NCBI RefSeq assembly: GCF_030052815.1
Contig: NC_079503.1
Location: forward strand, 52,246,735 to 52,310,734
Source: Hevea brasiliensis
Lineage: Eukaryota; Streptophyta; Magnoliopsida; Malpighiales; Euphorbiaceae
Direction: 5' to 3'
DNA: 64,000 nt
The notes under the pieces are model-generated. The model did not search any database. It saw only the letters and a list, made by a program, of their open reading frames with translations, and was not told the origin of the DNA. This document shows positions 35,836 to 48,095 of the stretch, one piece after another. The translations under genes and the position numbers were made by a program. Position 1 is the stretch's first letter. Each line of letters starts with the position of its first letter.

Positions 35836-38800
35836 TGTAACACCCTCATAGTAGGCAATTCCGTACAGTCTACTGTTCCGGCGACCGATGTCCGTCCGGA
35901 CAGTCAAGATGAGTAAAACCATATTTAAGTCACCTAGAAAAGCCATGAATGAAAATTAATAGCCATTATATGAAGGTTAAATGGAAATGAAGAAAACAAA
36001 GTATGATGGGTTAAATGAGCCGAGGCCACAGCAATGGGCGACCGAACTGGGAAGTAACTGCGAGATCAGTTGCTACCCAAATTTTGTAAGGGACCTTGTG
36101 ACACCCCAGGCCTAGAAATTATTGCGAAGCTAATGGAAATGTTAAACCACAGAAAAGAATAGAGAATCAGCTCGAAAAAAAATAGAACTAGAGTTCTGAA
36201 AGCAATTAAATGTTACTAGAAAAACGGATCAGACCGGTAAGGGGCAATTTGGTCAATTCACCCTTAGAGGTGACTTTTGGCCTAAATGTCCAATAAAATG
36301 TAGGAAATTAAAATATTAAAAATTCAAAGAAAAGAAAAGAGGTGAGGGAAAGAAAGTGGAAAAGAAAAAGGAAATTTAAAAATTCAAAAAACTTTATGAC
36401 ATCACTTACTAAGTAAGCATGACTTAATAAATAATATAATTTTTAATTATGAAAAATTGAAAATAATTCTTATTAAATGGGACAAAATTAAAAAGAAAAA
36501 AAAATCTATCTTCTTCCCTTCTAAGCCATCACTCCCTCTCTCTCTCTTCCTTCTCTCAAAACTCCAATAAAGCTCATTTTGAGCTTGAGCAACCCCCCTA
36601 AATTAGCCATAAAACTCTTAGTTTCCCTTAATTAAAACTTGAAATTGAACCTTGAAAAGAAGATTGGAGCAAAAGAATTTGGAGAAATTTGAAGATTTGA
36701 AAGAGTGAAGAGAACATCATTAAAGGTAAGTTGATTTTAAGTTTTCTTGTTATATATTGATTGAAATTGAGTTCAAACATGTAGAAATAACTTAAGAAAG
36801 CATGAAAAATCATACCTATATGGAACCCATGAAATTTTGCCACCTTGAGTACGTGTAGAATTTGATGGATTTTGATGCAATTAAATATGTAGACAAGTTT
36901 GATTGAGTATGTAGATGAGGTTTACATACTTTGATTTCATGATTTGAAGCTATTGGAAATTAGGGTTTTTGACATTAAGGAAATTGGGAGAAATTTTTGG
37001 GGAAATGGTAAATTGAGGCAATTTCACCTAATTGAGGTTTGAAATGGTCAATTGGTATGGAATGGAGTGTGAGTGAATGATTAAAATTGAAATAGGATTG
37101 TGAATGTGTGATGTCCAATTCTGGACAGCTTGACCATTGCCCATTCAAATAGCCATAACTAGAATTCTATTGCTCCAATTGGTGTGAGGCCAATTGGAGA
37201 TGAAAATTAAGACCCAAAAATACAATTTTCATGTAGAAACCCAACCCTAGAACTGACCACAAGTTGGTGAAAAATTAGGTTGAATCCGGATTAGGCACAC
37301 TGTTACTGGGCAGAATTGTCCAAATGAATAGTACATATTCCAATGGTCATAACTTTGTTTATAGAGGTTTAAATAACCTGATTATTAAACCATTGGAAAG
37401 GTTAGACATAGGAGCACATTTTTCATGCAGAACTCAGAACCCAGTTTGGCTTCTAACCAAATCAAATTGTCAACCAAAATTAAGTCACCAAATCTTCCAG
37501 AACCAAAAGTTGCTCAAAATTTTGGAATCTGACTAATCCGGCCAGCTTTAGTAAAAATGGCATAACTTGAGCTACAAAACTCGAAATTGAGTGATTTAAA
37601 AAGAGAATTAAAACGAAGAAAATAAGGAACAACTTTGATGAAGGAAAGTTAGCCAAATTTCCACTGTAAAGGGTCCAATGGAACAGTAGAACTAAGTGAT
37701 CTAAAACTGAAATTTTGGAATTTCCAGTTAGGTAATTTTGAATTTCAATTGGCAATCAATGCCAACACATTTGTAACCCAAAATGTGGTATGTGAGTGCA
37801 ATTAGAACTAGTATACCCCTTAAGTATGAAAAAGTCAACATTTTGACTTGAATAGTAAAATGAATAGAAACCACAAATACAATAATTGTAAAAGAACTCA
37901 AAAGTTATAAATTTTAGTGGATGAATTAAGTGTACAAAATTTAATTATTGAATTTATTAGTTAGAAATAAATTGAATAGATATTGAAACACTTTAATTAT
38001 GTGTTTCAATGGGAAAGAAGTTTCCAAGGAAGGAGATGGAATTGAACTAAGTCAAGCCTAGATAAGAGGTTTGTGCACAACTAGCTTATTTTTATGTTTT
38101 AAATTTATAATGAGTTTTGAATGAACTTGATAATTGTATTTTCTCTTGTGTACAGGAATTTTAATTCATTGAATGACTTTGTATGATTTAATTATATTTT
38201 CTCTTATGTATTTAAGGATTTATTGTATGGTTTTGAGAATTATAAATTGTGAATTGTACATTTGAGGTATTGTCAACCTTGTGCATGAAATTCCAATGAT
38301 TAAATATGTTTAGCGATTTGTAAATACTTTTTGTGAATAGAAACTATTTTGAATACATTTTGAAACCACAGTAGGCGTGGAATTGTGATTGAATTCCTCA
38401 TTGGCTTATCTAATGGGATGAATTGAATTCTCTCTATGGTTGAAGTGTTGAGGTGTGTGCCAGTTTAGGAAGAATTGAATGAGTACTCATATTTGCTAGC
38501 TAGCCCGTGTATACCCCTTTAGCCTTTGGTTATTGAGAGAATTGGCTTTGTCGTGGTATATAACCCGACATTGTTTTAGTGTCATGCTCTAAGCTATGTA
38601 AATGTTTTCAACATCCTTTAAAGTATGATCATTTGATAAATTGTGATCGAAATAAATATTTGTCAATGATTGAAAAATATTATGTTGTTTTATGATTTAA
38701 AAGAATTATGGATAAATTGTTACTATTTAATCAAAATGTCATTCAAAGGAATAATTTGCATGATTGAAAATATTAGTTTTTGGGTGTCATGAATTTTGAA

Positions 38801-39691
38801 GAAGTTTAGAAATGTTCAAATTTTTATTTGTTATGGTTTGGCAAAGCATAACTTGTATTGAGTCTTAAATTATTAGTTTGTGCACCACTGAGTTCACCGC
38901 TCAGCAATAGCTTTGTATGATGTCGCAGTTGAAAAAAAATATAGAGCAGCTGAGTGAGACCACCTGAAGACGAATTGGGACTATTTTCGGGTATACATAG
39001 ATATATCCTTATACATTAGGTTTTGATGTAATCATGTAATTATATTTGTGTAATTGCATTCAAGCAGTTGTATAAACTCTTTTGCAATATTATTTTGGAA
39101 TGTAATCAAATATAAATTATTGTAATATTAATCTGCAATTTTATTTACCTGTATATTTTTGAAACTTAATTTTATTATCCCATTGAATGTAATATTTAAA
39201 TTTCTTTCCAAGGTTTGTGAAGGATGAATTAATTTCTTTATAATTGAACTTACGAGAATGAAATGAGATATTTTAGTGTTTGATTTAATTCAACTTGAGT
39301 TTGATGGTATTGACTTGTGGGATGATATTGAAATTACTAGAGTTGTGGTTAAATCAAAGATTGGGAGTGTTTTTCACAGATTTTGACGAATTGTTTTCTC
39401 AAAATATAGCCGACACTCTGTCGAAATTTCTGAAAAATTTGCATAAAATTTATCATAAATAATAATTTGATTTATGACTTAGTATCATAAATAATAATTT
39501 GATTTATGACTTAGTGTGAATTAAACGTTTTTAATACCTATTCAAAATTTCCCACCACTTTAAAAATGAATGGAAATTTGTTTTAAAATCCCTTGTAGCA
39601 TATTTAATGGGTTACCAGTAGGTGAGGTTCGGTAATTCATTAGGTGTACTACGAGATCATGTTATGCCTTACGGAGGGGTAAGGTGTGACA
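35836..39691 (+). repeat. Element C 3' LTR
   Basis: 3856-bp LTR beginning TGTAACACCCTCATAGTAGG and ending GGTAAGGTGTGACA. It differs from the 5' LTR by scattered substitutions, many of them C/T or G/A, and by a 32-33-bp tandem duplication at about 39450-39514 (unit includes AATAATTTGATTTATGACTT) that the 5' LTR has once. Confidence 0.93.
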
Positions 39692-40333
39692 CTACCTTCG
39701 GAAGCATTATCTCGTAGGCATATCTACTGAGTCTCACGAACTCCTGCTCATACTCAGAGACCGTGAGCTGCCTCTGCCTTAATGCTAAAAACTCCTTCCA
39801 TCGGGCCTCATGATACACATGACTAATATACTTCTTTTTGAACTCTGCCAGAAAGAAATCCCGAGTAATCTGTACAGGCTGTACCACTCTAGACACTATC
39901 ACCCACCACTGGTATGCGTCCTCCTGTAGTAGTGATAGAACGCACTCTCCAACTGCTGCTCTGGGGTGCAATGTAACTACTGCAGCACCCTCTCTGTCCT
40001 CTCCAGCCAGTGCTCTGTGGTGGCTGGGTCATCCTCCTTTTTGCCCTTAAAATTGATGGCCCCATACTTTCGCAATTTCTCTAGTGGGGACCTCTACACT
40101 AGCTATGGTTGTGGAGGTGGTGGTGGCAGCTGCGGCTGAGGTATGGCTCCTGTAACCGAGTGGAGCATCTGAGTTATCTGCTCCTCAAAAGCCTGTTGTG
40201 CCCTCCTAATGACACTATGAGATAACTCCTCTCTCCTATCTCGCTCCTGACTAGGAGCAGATGTGGGCGCATGAGACTCTACCTCCTCCTCTATAGGTCT
40301 AAGAGACCCATGCTCTAAGGGATCAGACTCCAT
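39692..40333 (-). pseudogene. Element B gag, N-terminal part
   Basis: Starts with ATG at 40333 (MESDPLEHGS), reads an acidic head, then PQPQLPPPPPQP near 40110, and hits two stops at about 40099 and 40090. The capsid core follows (NFKGKKEDDPATTEHWLERT), a frameshift near 39965 moves it to another frame, and it continues AYQWWVIVSRVVQP and SEYEQEFVRLSRYAYEIML to the element C insertion. The rest of gag is at 28633-29245. CTACC at 39692-39696 is the right target duplication of C. Confidence 0.85.
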
Positions 40334-40460
40334 CGATCCTACAAAACAGACAAGAGAATAGATCTGCATTAGTGTCACCTCGACTCCTAAATAAAGGCCC
40401 ATGCATGTTATGCACACTATCTCTTTCTACCTATCTAGGTCTAAAACCACATAAACCTTT

Positions 40461-40472
40461 GCTCTGATACTC
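40461..40472 (-). other. Element B primer binding site
   Basis: Minus strand GAGTATCAGAGC followed by AAAGGTTT: it keeps the TATCAGAGC core complementary to initiator methionine tRNA, five bases from the 5' LTR edge at 40478. Confidence 0.85.
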
Positions 40473-40477
40473 CTGAA

Positions 40478-43400
40478 TGTGACGCCCCTTACCCGATCTA
40501 CAGTGTAGCCAACCAAGGCGTGCCACATTTGGTGCCGGAGCACCCTATCTTGTCTTGTCGTGTACATTATTAATTTAAATTCCATTTATTTATATTATCC
40601 CATGTGTTGAAATTTTTTTTATCACATTTTATTTTTGTGGAGATCCGGACAGATTCTCCCCTATTTTATTAGCGTTTGCTAGGTTTTACTATTCACCTAT
40701 TAAAACAGTTTCAAATCCATCTCATTTTTCCATGTATCATATCATATCATCATTTGCTCATATAAATTTCCCATATGCATTTCAAGTAAATACATTTCAT
40801 TTCATACATATACAATCATGTACACTATTTACAAATTATTTTACAGCCTCAAAATTTAATTACAAGTCACATTTATGTACAATGAACAAAATATAAAATC
40901 TAGGTATACATGGGCCATACCAAATATATACTGCTGAGGTGACTCCCATACTATCGCAGATCTGACAAAATCCCTACCTGGGCACTACTGCTGCTGCTAC
41001 TGGTCTCTAGTACCTACGTGTGGTAAACCAACGCGCTAAGCGAATTACTTAGTGGTGCAGAAATCAAAGTAAAAATAACTAAATAATTAAGGATAATTAT
41101 TCCATGTATAATTTCATAAAGAAATGCAGATTTCATGAATTTTGAGTCATTTACATGTTTATTGAACTTTGGGAGCAAATAAGTTATCAGGATCTTTTCT
41201 GCTCATTTATTTCATATTTAGTCTTATTAAATTCATATCAGTGCCCAAGTAACCTATAACTGACTATAAAGACTGGATACATGGGAGTATACTAGTTAGA
41301 CATCCATATATCTATCATGAATACATCTGTTATGTCAGGCACAAGGCCAGCGGGCAGGCATAAAGCCAAAAATCATATCTAGCACAATGGCCAACAAGTA
41401 GGCATAAAGCCTGTAGAACAACCATATTAGACATGTGTTATCTACCAATGATCACTCATGTGGGAAGTACTGCTCTCTGTAGTCCCTAATTGGTATACTA
41501 ATTGATCCAAGCTTTATACATAAGTCTAGGTATACTTTGGGCAAATTGGTGTTAATACATACTTATGGACTTATTATTTCATGTTATGCACTATTAGTGC
41601 TTTATAGCAATTTCATGTTATTTGTAATGGGAAAATAGGTTCCAATCCCACTTTCATGTAACTTATGTGTTTGGTAAACCATTTAGGTAATTTATAAATC
41701 ATGTACCAAATAATTCCTTGAACCTTTCTTTAGGTCCAAATTTTGTCCCCTATTTTGCCTAGTAATTTGGCTAAGATGTAGCGTCTGTTTGACCATACTT
41801 CCTTCATGGAAGTTGTTCCTCTATGTTTAAACTTTAATTTCTCTTTTTGAATCATTCAATTTGGAGTTTTAGAACTCAAGTTATGGCTAATTAATTGACC
41901 TAGACTCATGAACCCTATACATTCAGGATTTCAGGTTTAGGTCAGTGTTAACAATTCCCATTTTAGGGTCCTTATACTCAAAATTTGAGTAAAGTTCCTA
42001 AATCAAAGTTGGAATCCTATTTCTTAAGTTTTCATAACAGTTTGGCTCATCCCAATTAGAGTTTCCTAGTGGGAGATATGATTGAACTACTGTCCAGGGG
42101 TTAAGTAGCTATTTAGTTCAAATTCAGGACTTTCAGAATTGGGAGAATTGAATTGTCCTAGTAAATTCTCTAAGTTGCATTAGGTTTTGGGTTTTAGTCA
42201 AAATGCCAAAATTATAGTTCTAGGTCTTATGGAGATTTTAGCTTTGGAATCATTGCATTTGAAGTTTTATAGACTGAGTTATGGCATTTTTACCAAAACT
42301 GGTCAAGTAAGTCAAAGTCCAGAATTTCAGGTCAAGTTCTGGTCAGAATTGTTGACCTAACTTGATCTAGCAAATTGGTTGGGTTAGAGTTAGAATTGGA
42401 CTCAGTGTTCTTCATGAAAAATGTGCTCCTATGTCGGGGCTCAAGAATCAAGTCATTCTAACCTTCCTAGAGTGATTTATGCCCATTTGAACATTTACTA
42501 TTCATATAGTCATTTTTCCAGGTCCAGCAGGTAGTTACCCGGATTCAAGCCAATTTTAGGTCATGTTAGGTTCAGTTTCTAGGCAGGGTCTCATCATGAA
42601 AAATGTGACATTATGTCTTAGGTTCAATTTCCAATTGTCCTCACACCAATTGGAGCAATATAGCTCTACTTATAGTCACATAACCACACTAGACTCAAGG
42701 TCCAGAATTCCCTACTCAGAAAATGGCACTTCCAATCTTTAATTCTTCCTAACTACCAAACTTCAATCACATTCATTACACCTCAAATAGTCAATAATCA
42801 ACCTCAACAATGTCAATTTCAAGCCACAACACAAATTCCACAAATTTAGGTCAAAACCCTAACTATGAAAACCACATCTCATGCAACACCATGCAATTCA
42901 ACTTCTACTACATGCAAACTCATCAAGAACACTACTAGGCAAGTTAATTCAATAAAAAATCATAAATCCCCAATTTCTCTCATGGCTGCCAAAATTTTGA
43001 TCTTTCAAATAGTCATCATATTATTTCAATTTCATAGATTTCAACTTAGTTTAATATGCTAACAATACTTAAAGAAGGAAAGAAGTTTATATATTGCACT
43101 AACTTTGAATTGATCAAGTTTGACCTTGCTAGAACTTCAATTAACCCCTCTTTCTTGGCTGCCAATAGCTTCCTCAAGGTATAGAATCAATTTTTAGTGA
43201 AGGGATGTATAGGTTTTAAGGTGAGAAGCATGGTAAAATCAAGCATGAAAGCTTGAAAAAATAATGGAGGAAGAGAGCTATGGTGGCTCGGCTAACTCTC
43301 CAAGGAAGAAGAAGATGAAGCCAAATGGGATAAGAAGAAATTAAATTTAATTTTCTTATATATAGGTGTGTTAAATTTTAATTAGTTAAAAATTTTAATT

Positions 43401-43987
43401 AGGTCATCCATACATCATGCTTATGTCATAATTTGGGAATTAAATTTTTATTTCTTTATTTTCTTTTCTTTCTTTTCTACTTATTTTCATTTACATTTTT
43501 ATTTTAATTTCTCCATATTTTATTACACTAATCCTGCTTAATTTAATTGACAGTTTGGTCAAAAGTCAACTCTCTAAGTAAAATGACCAAAATGCCCTTC
43601 ATTGCATTCCTCATGTTATGATTGTCTTTACCGATTGGCATAAATTTTCTTGTATTTCCTTGACATTTTTATTGTCATTTAAACCTAATATATCCTTCAA
43701 TAAAGACTCAAATATTTAATCTTAGAGGTTTCTCTACTAGTCTGGGGTTAGCAACTGCATTCATAGTCGTTTCCCAATAGGGTTACCCATTGTTGGAACC
43801 CCAGCTCCTTTAACCTATTTGCATTTTATTTATTTTATTTTTTCTTAATTTTTCTTGATCTTTATTCATTCAATTTATGTTTCCTCACTCTAGTTTAGGT
43901 GTGGTTCCAGACATCCTGGCTGTCCGAACAGATGTTAGTTTTTAGAATAGTAGAATGTACGAAACTACCTAAAGTGAGGGAGTTACA
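40478..43987 (-). repeat. Element B 5' LTR
   Basis: 3510 bp, from TGTGACGCCCCTTACCCG to AAAGTGAGGGAGTTACA on the plus strand. It is clearly more diverged from A's LTRs than A's are from each other, hence a separate insertion. It carries the hairpin motif at 41036-41052 and the palindrome-derived CTGTCCGAACAG at 43920-43931. Non-coding; followed by gag of element G. Confidence 0.85.
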
Positions 43988-44935
43988 TTTAGACTCCCTA
44001 CAATGATAGCCTAAGCCTCTATCTTTCTTATAGCATGAAGAGTATCTGGAGCTCAACCTTTGAGTGTATCTTTTCTCTTTCTTCTTATCGGCATCATATT
44101 CTTGTCCCACATACTGCATAAGCTCAACAAACTTATCTATATACTCGTCCATACTCATATCAGCAGTTTGTCCTAACTATTCAAACTCCACCACCTTTAG
44201 CTCCCTAATGCTTTTTGGAAAAGCCTAATTTGTAAACTCTATCACAAACTGAGATCAAGTCATACTGTTAGCTCTGTCAACAATATAGGACTTATACTTC
44301 TCCTTCGCCTTCTTACATTTCAAAGCAAAATCGGCTATCTGAATGGCCCTACTAGCATTGGCATCCAATTCATCAGCTATCATTTAAACTGCCCAAACGC
44401 ACTCGAAAGGATCATCTCCTTTCTTATACTTAGGAGCATCCAATTTTAAGTAGTATGTCATCTTTACTTTACTTCAACTACTTGTTTTGGTCTTTTTGTA
44501 GGAACTATAGGAGCTGTATGGGGTGGTGGTCATGGTGGTACTTACTCTCTTGTAACTCCCTTCATGGGATTTTGAGTTTCCATGGTGGTGGAAGAACTTT
44601 GGGGGTACTATTGGGGGGGGGGGGGTAAAGGGGGCAAGGGGGGGGGGGGGGTGAGAGGGGGGTGTATATGGGATATGGGTTATACGGTGGGAAGTAAATG
44701 GGTAGGGCATAAAAGGAGGATATTCGGGGTAGCCCATAAACCCAGGGTTTCCAAAACCCAGGGCCTCTTAGGACCTCTTAAAGATTCTTCCCTTCCACCT
44801 TTGCTTGCTTTCGCCTTGATGATAGGGTTGGTAGGTAGTGCTCCAATATCCTCATTTTTGGGTGGAGCACCGATCAACCTAATGGACTGTTTTGAACCTC
44901 GCATTTTTGAAAGCAAACAAGAAGTGTTGAGCACA
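43988..44935 (-). pseudogene. Element G gag (gypsy), cut by element B
   Basis: On the minus strand, a head region with ATGs near 44934-44900 (GAPPKNEDIGALPTNP) leads after a frame change into a Pro-rich segment (44737-44474, including SHPPPPLAPFTPPPP) and the Retrotrans_gag core: LKLDAPKYKKGDDPFE near 44440, FVIEFTN near 44250 and MDEYIDKFVELMQYV near 44150. At least five stops, mostly at Trp or Gln codons. Gag is interrupted at 43988; TTTAG (43988-43992) is the candidate target duplication of B. The rest of G should be left of the window. Confidence 0.75.
44613..44651. repeat. Two G homopolymer runs (G13 and G14)
   Basis: Runs of 13 G (44613-44625) and 14 G (44638-44651) lie in the Pro-rich part of G's gag, where the minus strand encodes Pro codons. 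Length may be unstable or misread, so the frame here is uncertain. Confidence 0.85.
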
Positions 44936-45134
44936 TAAATAGCTCATGTGCATTCACATGAACACACAACACATAATCAGATATAACATGAAACCTAACA
45001 TGCATATAACATTCATCACATAACATATAAGGACTCAATCCTATTGGACATGTATTTTCCTAATTGTGCTGGTTGACATACTTCCTTTCACCTCTCTTTT
45101 ATACTCTTACTAGCATCTAGGTCCACTCATCTAA
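44936..45134 (-). other. Element G leader
   Basis: About 200 bp between primer binding site and gag. AT-rich, with CACATGAACACACAACACAT-like CA-rich stretches; no coding signal. Confidence 0.5.
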
Positions 45135-45152
45135 CCTAAAAATCTGATACCA
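45135..45152 (-). other. Element G primer binding site
   Basis: Minus strand TGGTATCAGATTTTTAGG, four bases from the LTR edge at 45157. The first ten bases match the initiator methionine tRNA complement; the rest differs from the other elements, showing G is another family. Confidence 0.85.
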
Positions 45153-45156
45153 ACTT

Positions 45157-47435
45157 TGTAATAATGTAAACCAAGGGCCATTATCGGTGCTAGGGATCGA
45201 GTAAACTTAAGGCTACTGGAACTTGTAGTAAGCCTAAAACTTAAGAAACATATATACATTCCTGCATCTCACCATTTAAACATACTTTAAACCATTACAC
45301 CTTAATCTTTTCATCTATACATATACATCCTTAACATAAAAATGGTTTATAATTTGAACCTTAAAATACATAAGATCCAAAGTGTAATGGTTCTACATGT
45401 ATACTCCCACAAAGGGATAGCATAACATATACATCATCATACTTAAACAAATATTACATATTTTTAATTTCCTTTAGTCACCAGCATAATGGCATCAATT
45501 CATAAATTTTATGTCCATTTACCCATACATCATATGTAAAGGGAAGGTTAAAGATACCCTTGATGCTTACTCTTTAAAGCACTCTTTTAGTTCTGCAACC
45601 TTGCACCTGGGAGTTAGGGGAATAGGGTAAGCTTATAGAAGCTCAGTGAGTAAACTAACCATTAATAATTATACCAATCATTCACATATGTGCAATGCAT
45701 CATTCACATGGGTTTTCATATCATAAACATTTCACATGAGATGGATATTATTAAACTTTCCTTTTAAATATGACCTATTTTATGTACCATGAGGCATTTT
45801 ACAGATCTCTCTTGAAAGGCAACTTAAAGATCTCCCCTTGGGATTTACATTATGAATCCATAACATTTATAACGTTATGTATTCATAACATGGGGGAAGT
45901 TAGTGGGTCATCCAACATCCATTAATGCACCAATAATAAATTATGCAATTATGCAACATTTTCGTGTTCTAGATGCATACATCCTAAATAAATATGAAAT
46001 GATGTATAATTACTTGTAAATGGTTTTCATTTTATTAAGGTTAGAGTTACTCACATCTTGTAGCCTATCAATCACCATACGAGAATAAAAGCTATCCTCG
46101 GATCCTTACCCTTCCGAGTCTCTCAAGCCCAATCCTATAAAATCGAACCCTAGAGTGTTATACAAGGTTCTAAAAATCTACACATATCATAAACATTCTA
46201 TTCTAGGCCCTTAAGAAACATGAAATCAGGTCTTGGAACCTTAGAAAAAATGGGAGAAAAAGTTAGGCAAAACCCATTTCGACTACCAAAGTCCTAAACT
46301 TTGGCTACCAAAGTCTTAGGCTTCAGACAATACTTTTGTCCAACGCTGACTTTGGCTATCGAAGTCTTAGACTTTGGCTGTCGAAATCTTAGACTTTTGC
46401 TGTTAAACCTATAAATTTTCTATATTTTTTGAGAAACTTCATGCTTTGACATGTCATGGTCTTCAACAGCTGAACTCCAGAATTTCTAAAATTTCCAAGT
46501 CGAAAACCTACAGATTTCTTCTCCCATCAACACCCAAACTCATTTCAAAGTTCTAAAACATAATCCCATCACAAATACACATCTTCAGAGTTTAAAACAA
46601 TTTGAAAACATGCTTAATACCCACATACATTAATAAAAAAACTCAAATCCTCAGTTTTTTTTCAAACCTAACATAGTATATACATGAATTTCTTCAAATC
46701 CATCAAGGGAAACTAGCTATTTAAGACCCATAACTCTTAAATATAACTATTTTAACCATAAAACATGCAACTTCAACCAAAGATCACAAAACCCTAACCC
46801 TAATATGCATAAATTTCCCTTAAAACTCAACTTAAAATAATTTTTCATGAAATTGAAGTTATAGAAACCTCATCTCTTATTAACTTTCTTAGATCTACCC
46901 ATTAGATCAAGAAGAAAAGAAAGTTACCTCTTTTCTTGGAGCTTGGAGGTGGGAGAACCAAAACTTCAAAACTTGAATACACTCTTCCACGCTTCTAAAT
47001 GGAAGAATCCCCCTATAGATCTTAAAAAATCTAAGAAAATCTCTTCAAAGAGCTCCTTGTATGCCCAACTAGTTAAGAGAGAAAGGAAAGAAGAAAATTC
47101 TAAGTGTTTTTGGCAGCAACGTAGGCTTTGGACCATACCCTCTTTGTCCAAGGACTTTCAGCTGTCAAATGTTTATCTTTCGGCTGTTTGAGTCATTTTT
47201 TTCCAAAAGAGCTTTTGGGTAGGAAAAAGGGGTTTCAGCTGCTGAAAGTCCATGTAATTTTAGAAATAAAACCTTTAAAACATTTTTCTTTCTTAAATAC
47301 ATTTTGAACACAACACACATACATAAACATACTTTCACATCTTACCGCCACTCCCTTGTCAGTGAAGTTTTACTTTTCACCATAATATTCCGTCAAGGAC
47401 AGATATTCCGCCATCAGAAAATGTTAGGTATTACA
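45157..47435 (-). repeat. Element G 5' LTR
   Basis: 2279 bp bounded by TGTAATAATGTAAACC and TTAGGTATTACA on the plus strand, giving the inverted ends TGTAATA / TATTACA. GTTTT at 47436-47440 is the candidate target duplication; beyond it the sequence turns very AT-rich and unrelated. Sequence differs from the Tekay LTRs. It contains 22-bp repeats at 46278-46416. Confidence 0.82.
46278..46416. repeat. Degenerate 22-bp tandem repeats in element G LTR
   Basis: Five copies of a unit like TTTGGCTATCGAAGTCTTAG at 46278, 46300, 46351, 46373 and 46395, with a 29-bp degenerate spacer at 46322-46350. Related half units (TTTCAGCTGTCAAA, TTTCGGCTGTTT) recur near 47155-47190. Confidence 0.8.
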
Positions 47436-47440
47436 GTTTT

Positions 47441-48095
47441 TCTCTTCTACTTAGATTTAGATTTTCTTTTTAAAGTTTTATTTGTTGATTCTTAATTGTA
47501 TGAATGCATATTTCTTTTATCCTAACTATTCTCATATATGTATACCCAATTATGTGGTTTATTTAAATATTTTAACAAGACTTATTTTGATTTGAGTATA
47601 AGTAAATCTCTATTTAATATTTATTTCCTATAATCCTATACAACTAATGTGTTATTTAATTATCGATATAATGCAAAGAAATTTTCCTTTTATGTTTTTA
47701 GTGATAAATTATTGCGTCAATAGATAATTTGTACTATTTCAATTATTATTAGTTTTTATTATATAGAACATACATAATAAACAAAGAATTAAGACCAAAT
47801 TCATATATCACATATATTATTAGAATTTGGGGTGATTACATTTGTTTTGTATATGTTTTTTTGTAGTTTCAATATAAGATTGATGGTATATACGTGTATA
47901 TTTTATAGCCTTTATTAATTTAGTGATATCTTAATTTTTTTATATAACATACCAATTCTTAACCAAAAAAAAAAAAAATAGAATATTTTAAAATTTATTC
48001 ATTAATTAGCATGTAAATGTTTTTTTAAATTGTACATTAAAAAATAAATCTTAATTATAAATATAGCATGCAACGCACGCTACTTAAAAAACTAG
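47441..48095 (+). mobile_element. Helitron 3'-end fragment (plus strand)
   Basis: The right end is CTAG at 48092-48095 followed by T, preceded nine bases earlier by a hairpin at 48064-48082: TAGCATGC, loop AAC, GCACGCTA, eight pairs with one mismatch. Helitron 3' termini have a short hairpin about 10 bases before CTRR and insert between A and T. The core TGCAACGCACG is common at plant Helitron ends. The left end is not identified; element G may have cut it. No coding sequence; small AT-rich, probably non-autonomous. Confidence 0.6.

Larger units (their letters stand above)
29246..39691 (+). mobile_element. Element C: non-autonomous gypsy element with 3.8-kb LTRs (10446 bp)
   Basis: Complete plus-strand element: 5' LTR 29246-33069, primer binding site 33078, internal region of only 2766 bp, polypurine tract before 35836, 3' LTR 35836-39691. 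A perfect target duplication CTACC (29241-29245 and 39692-39696) sits in the gag gene of B. The internal region keeps gag, zinc knuckle, protease and integrase C-terminus remnants but no recognisable RT or RNase H. LTR terminal motifs resemble the Tekay elements, so C is a deleted relative. LTRs are about 95% alike by eye. Confidence 0.93.
24944..43987 (-). mobile_element. Element B: Tekay chromovirus (visible extent)
   Basis: Minus-strand Ty3/gypsy element with order gag-PR-RT-RNase H-INT-chromodomain. Its 3' LTR is cut by element A, leaving 21 bp (24944-24964); the 5' LTR is 40478-43987. Element C interrupts its gag at 29241-39696. Chromodomain tail and domain order place it in the chromoviruses, and the LTR, polypurine and chromodomain signatures resemble the Tekay/Del lineage. 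The right flank after 43987 (TTTAG, candidate target duplication) is the gag of element G. Many stops. Confidence 0.88.

Noticed and set aside
29246..39691. Element C as two solo LTRs
   Set aside because: Primer binding site, polypurine tract, protease active site and a single outer target duplication show one element.
44582..44938. Plus-strand Gly-rich protein of 118 codons
   Set aside because: It is the antisense of the Pro-rich gag of element G.
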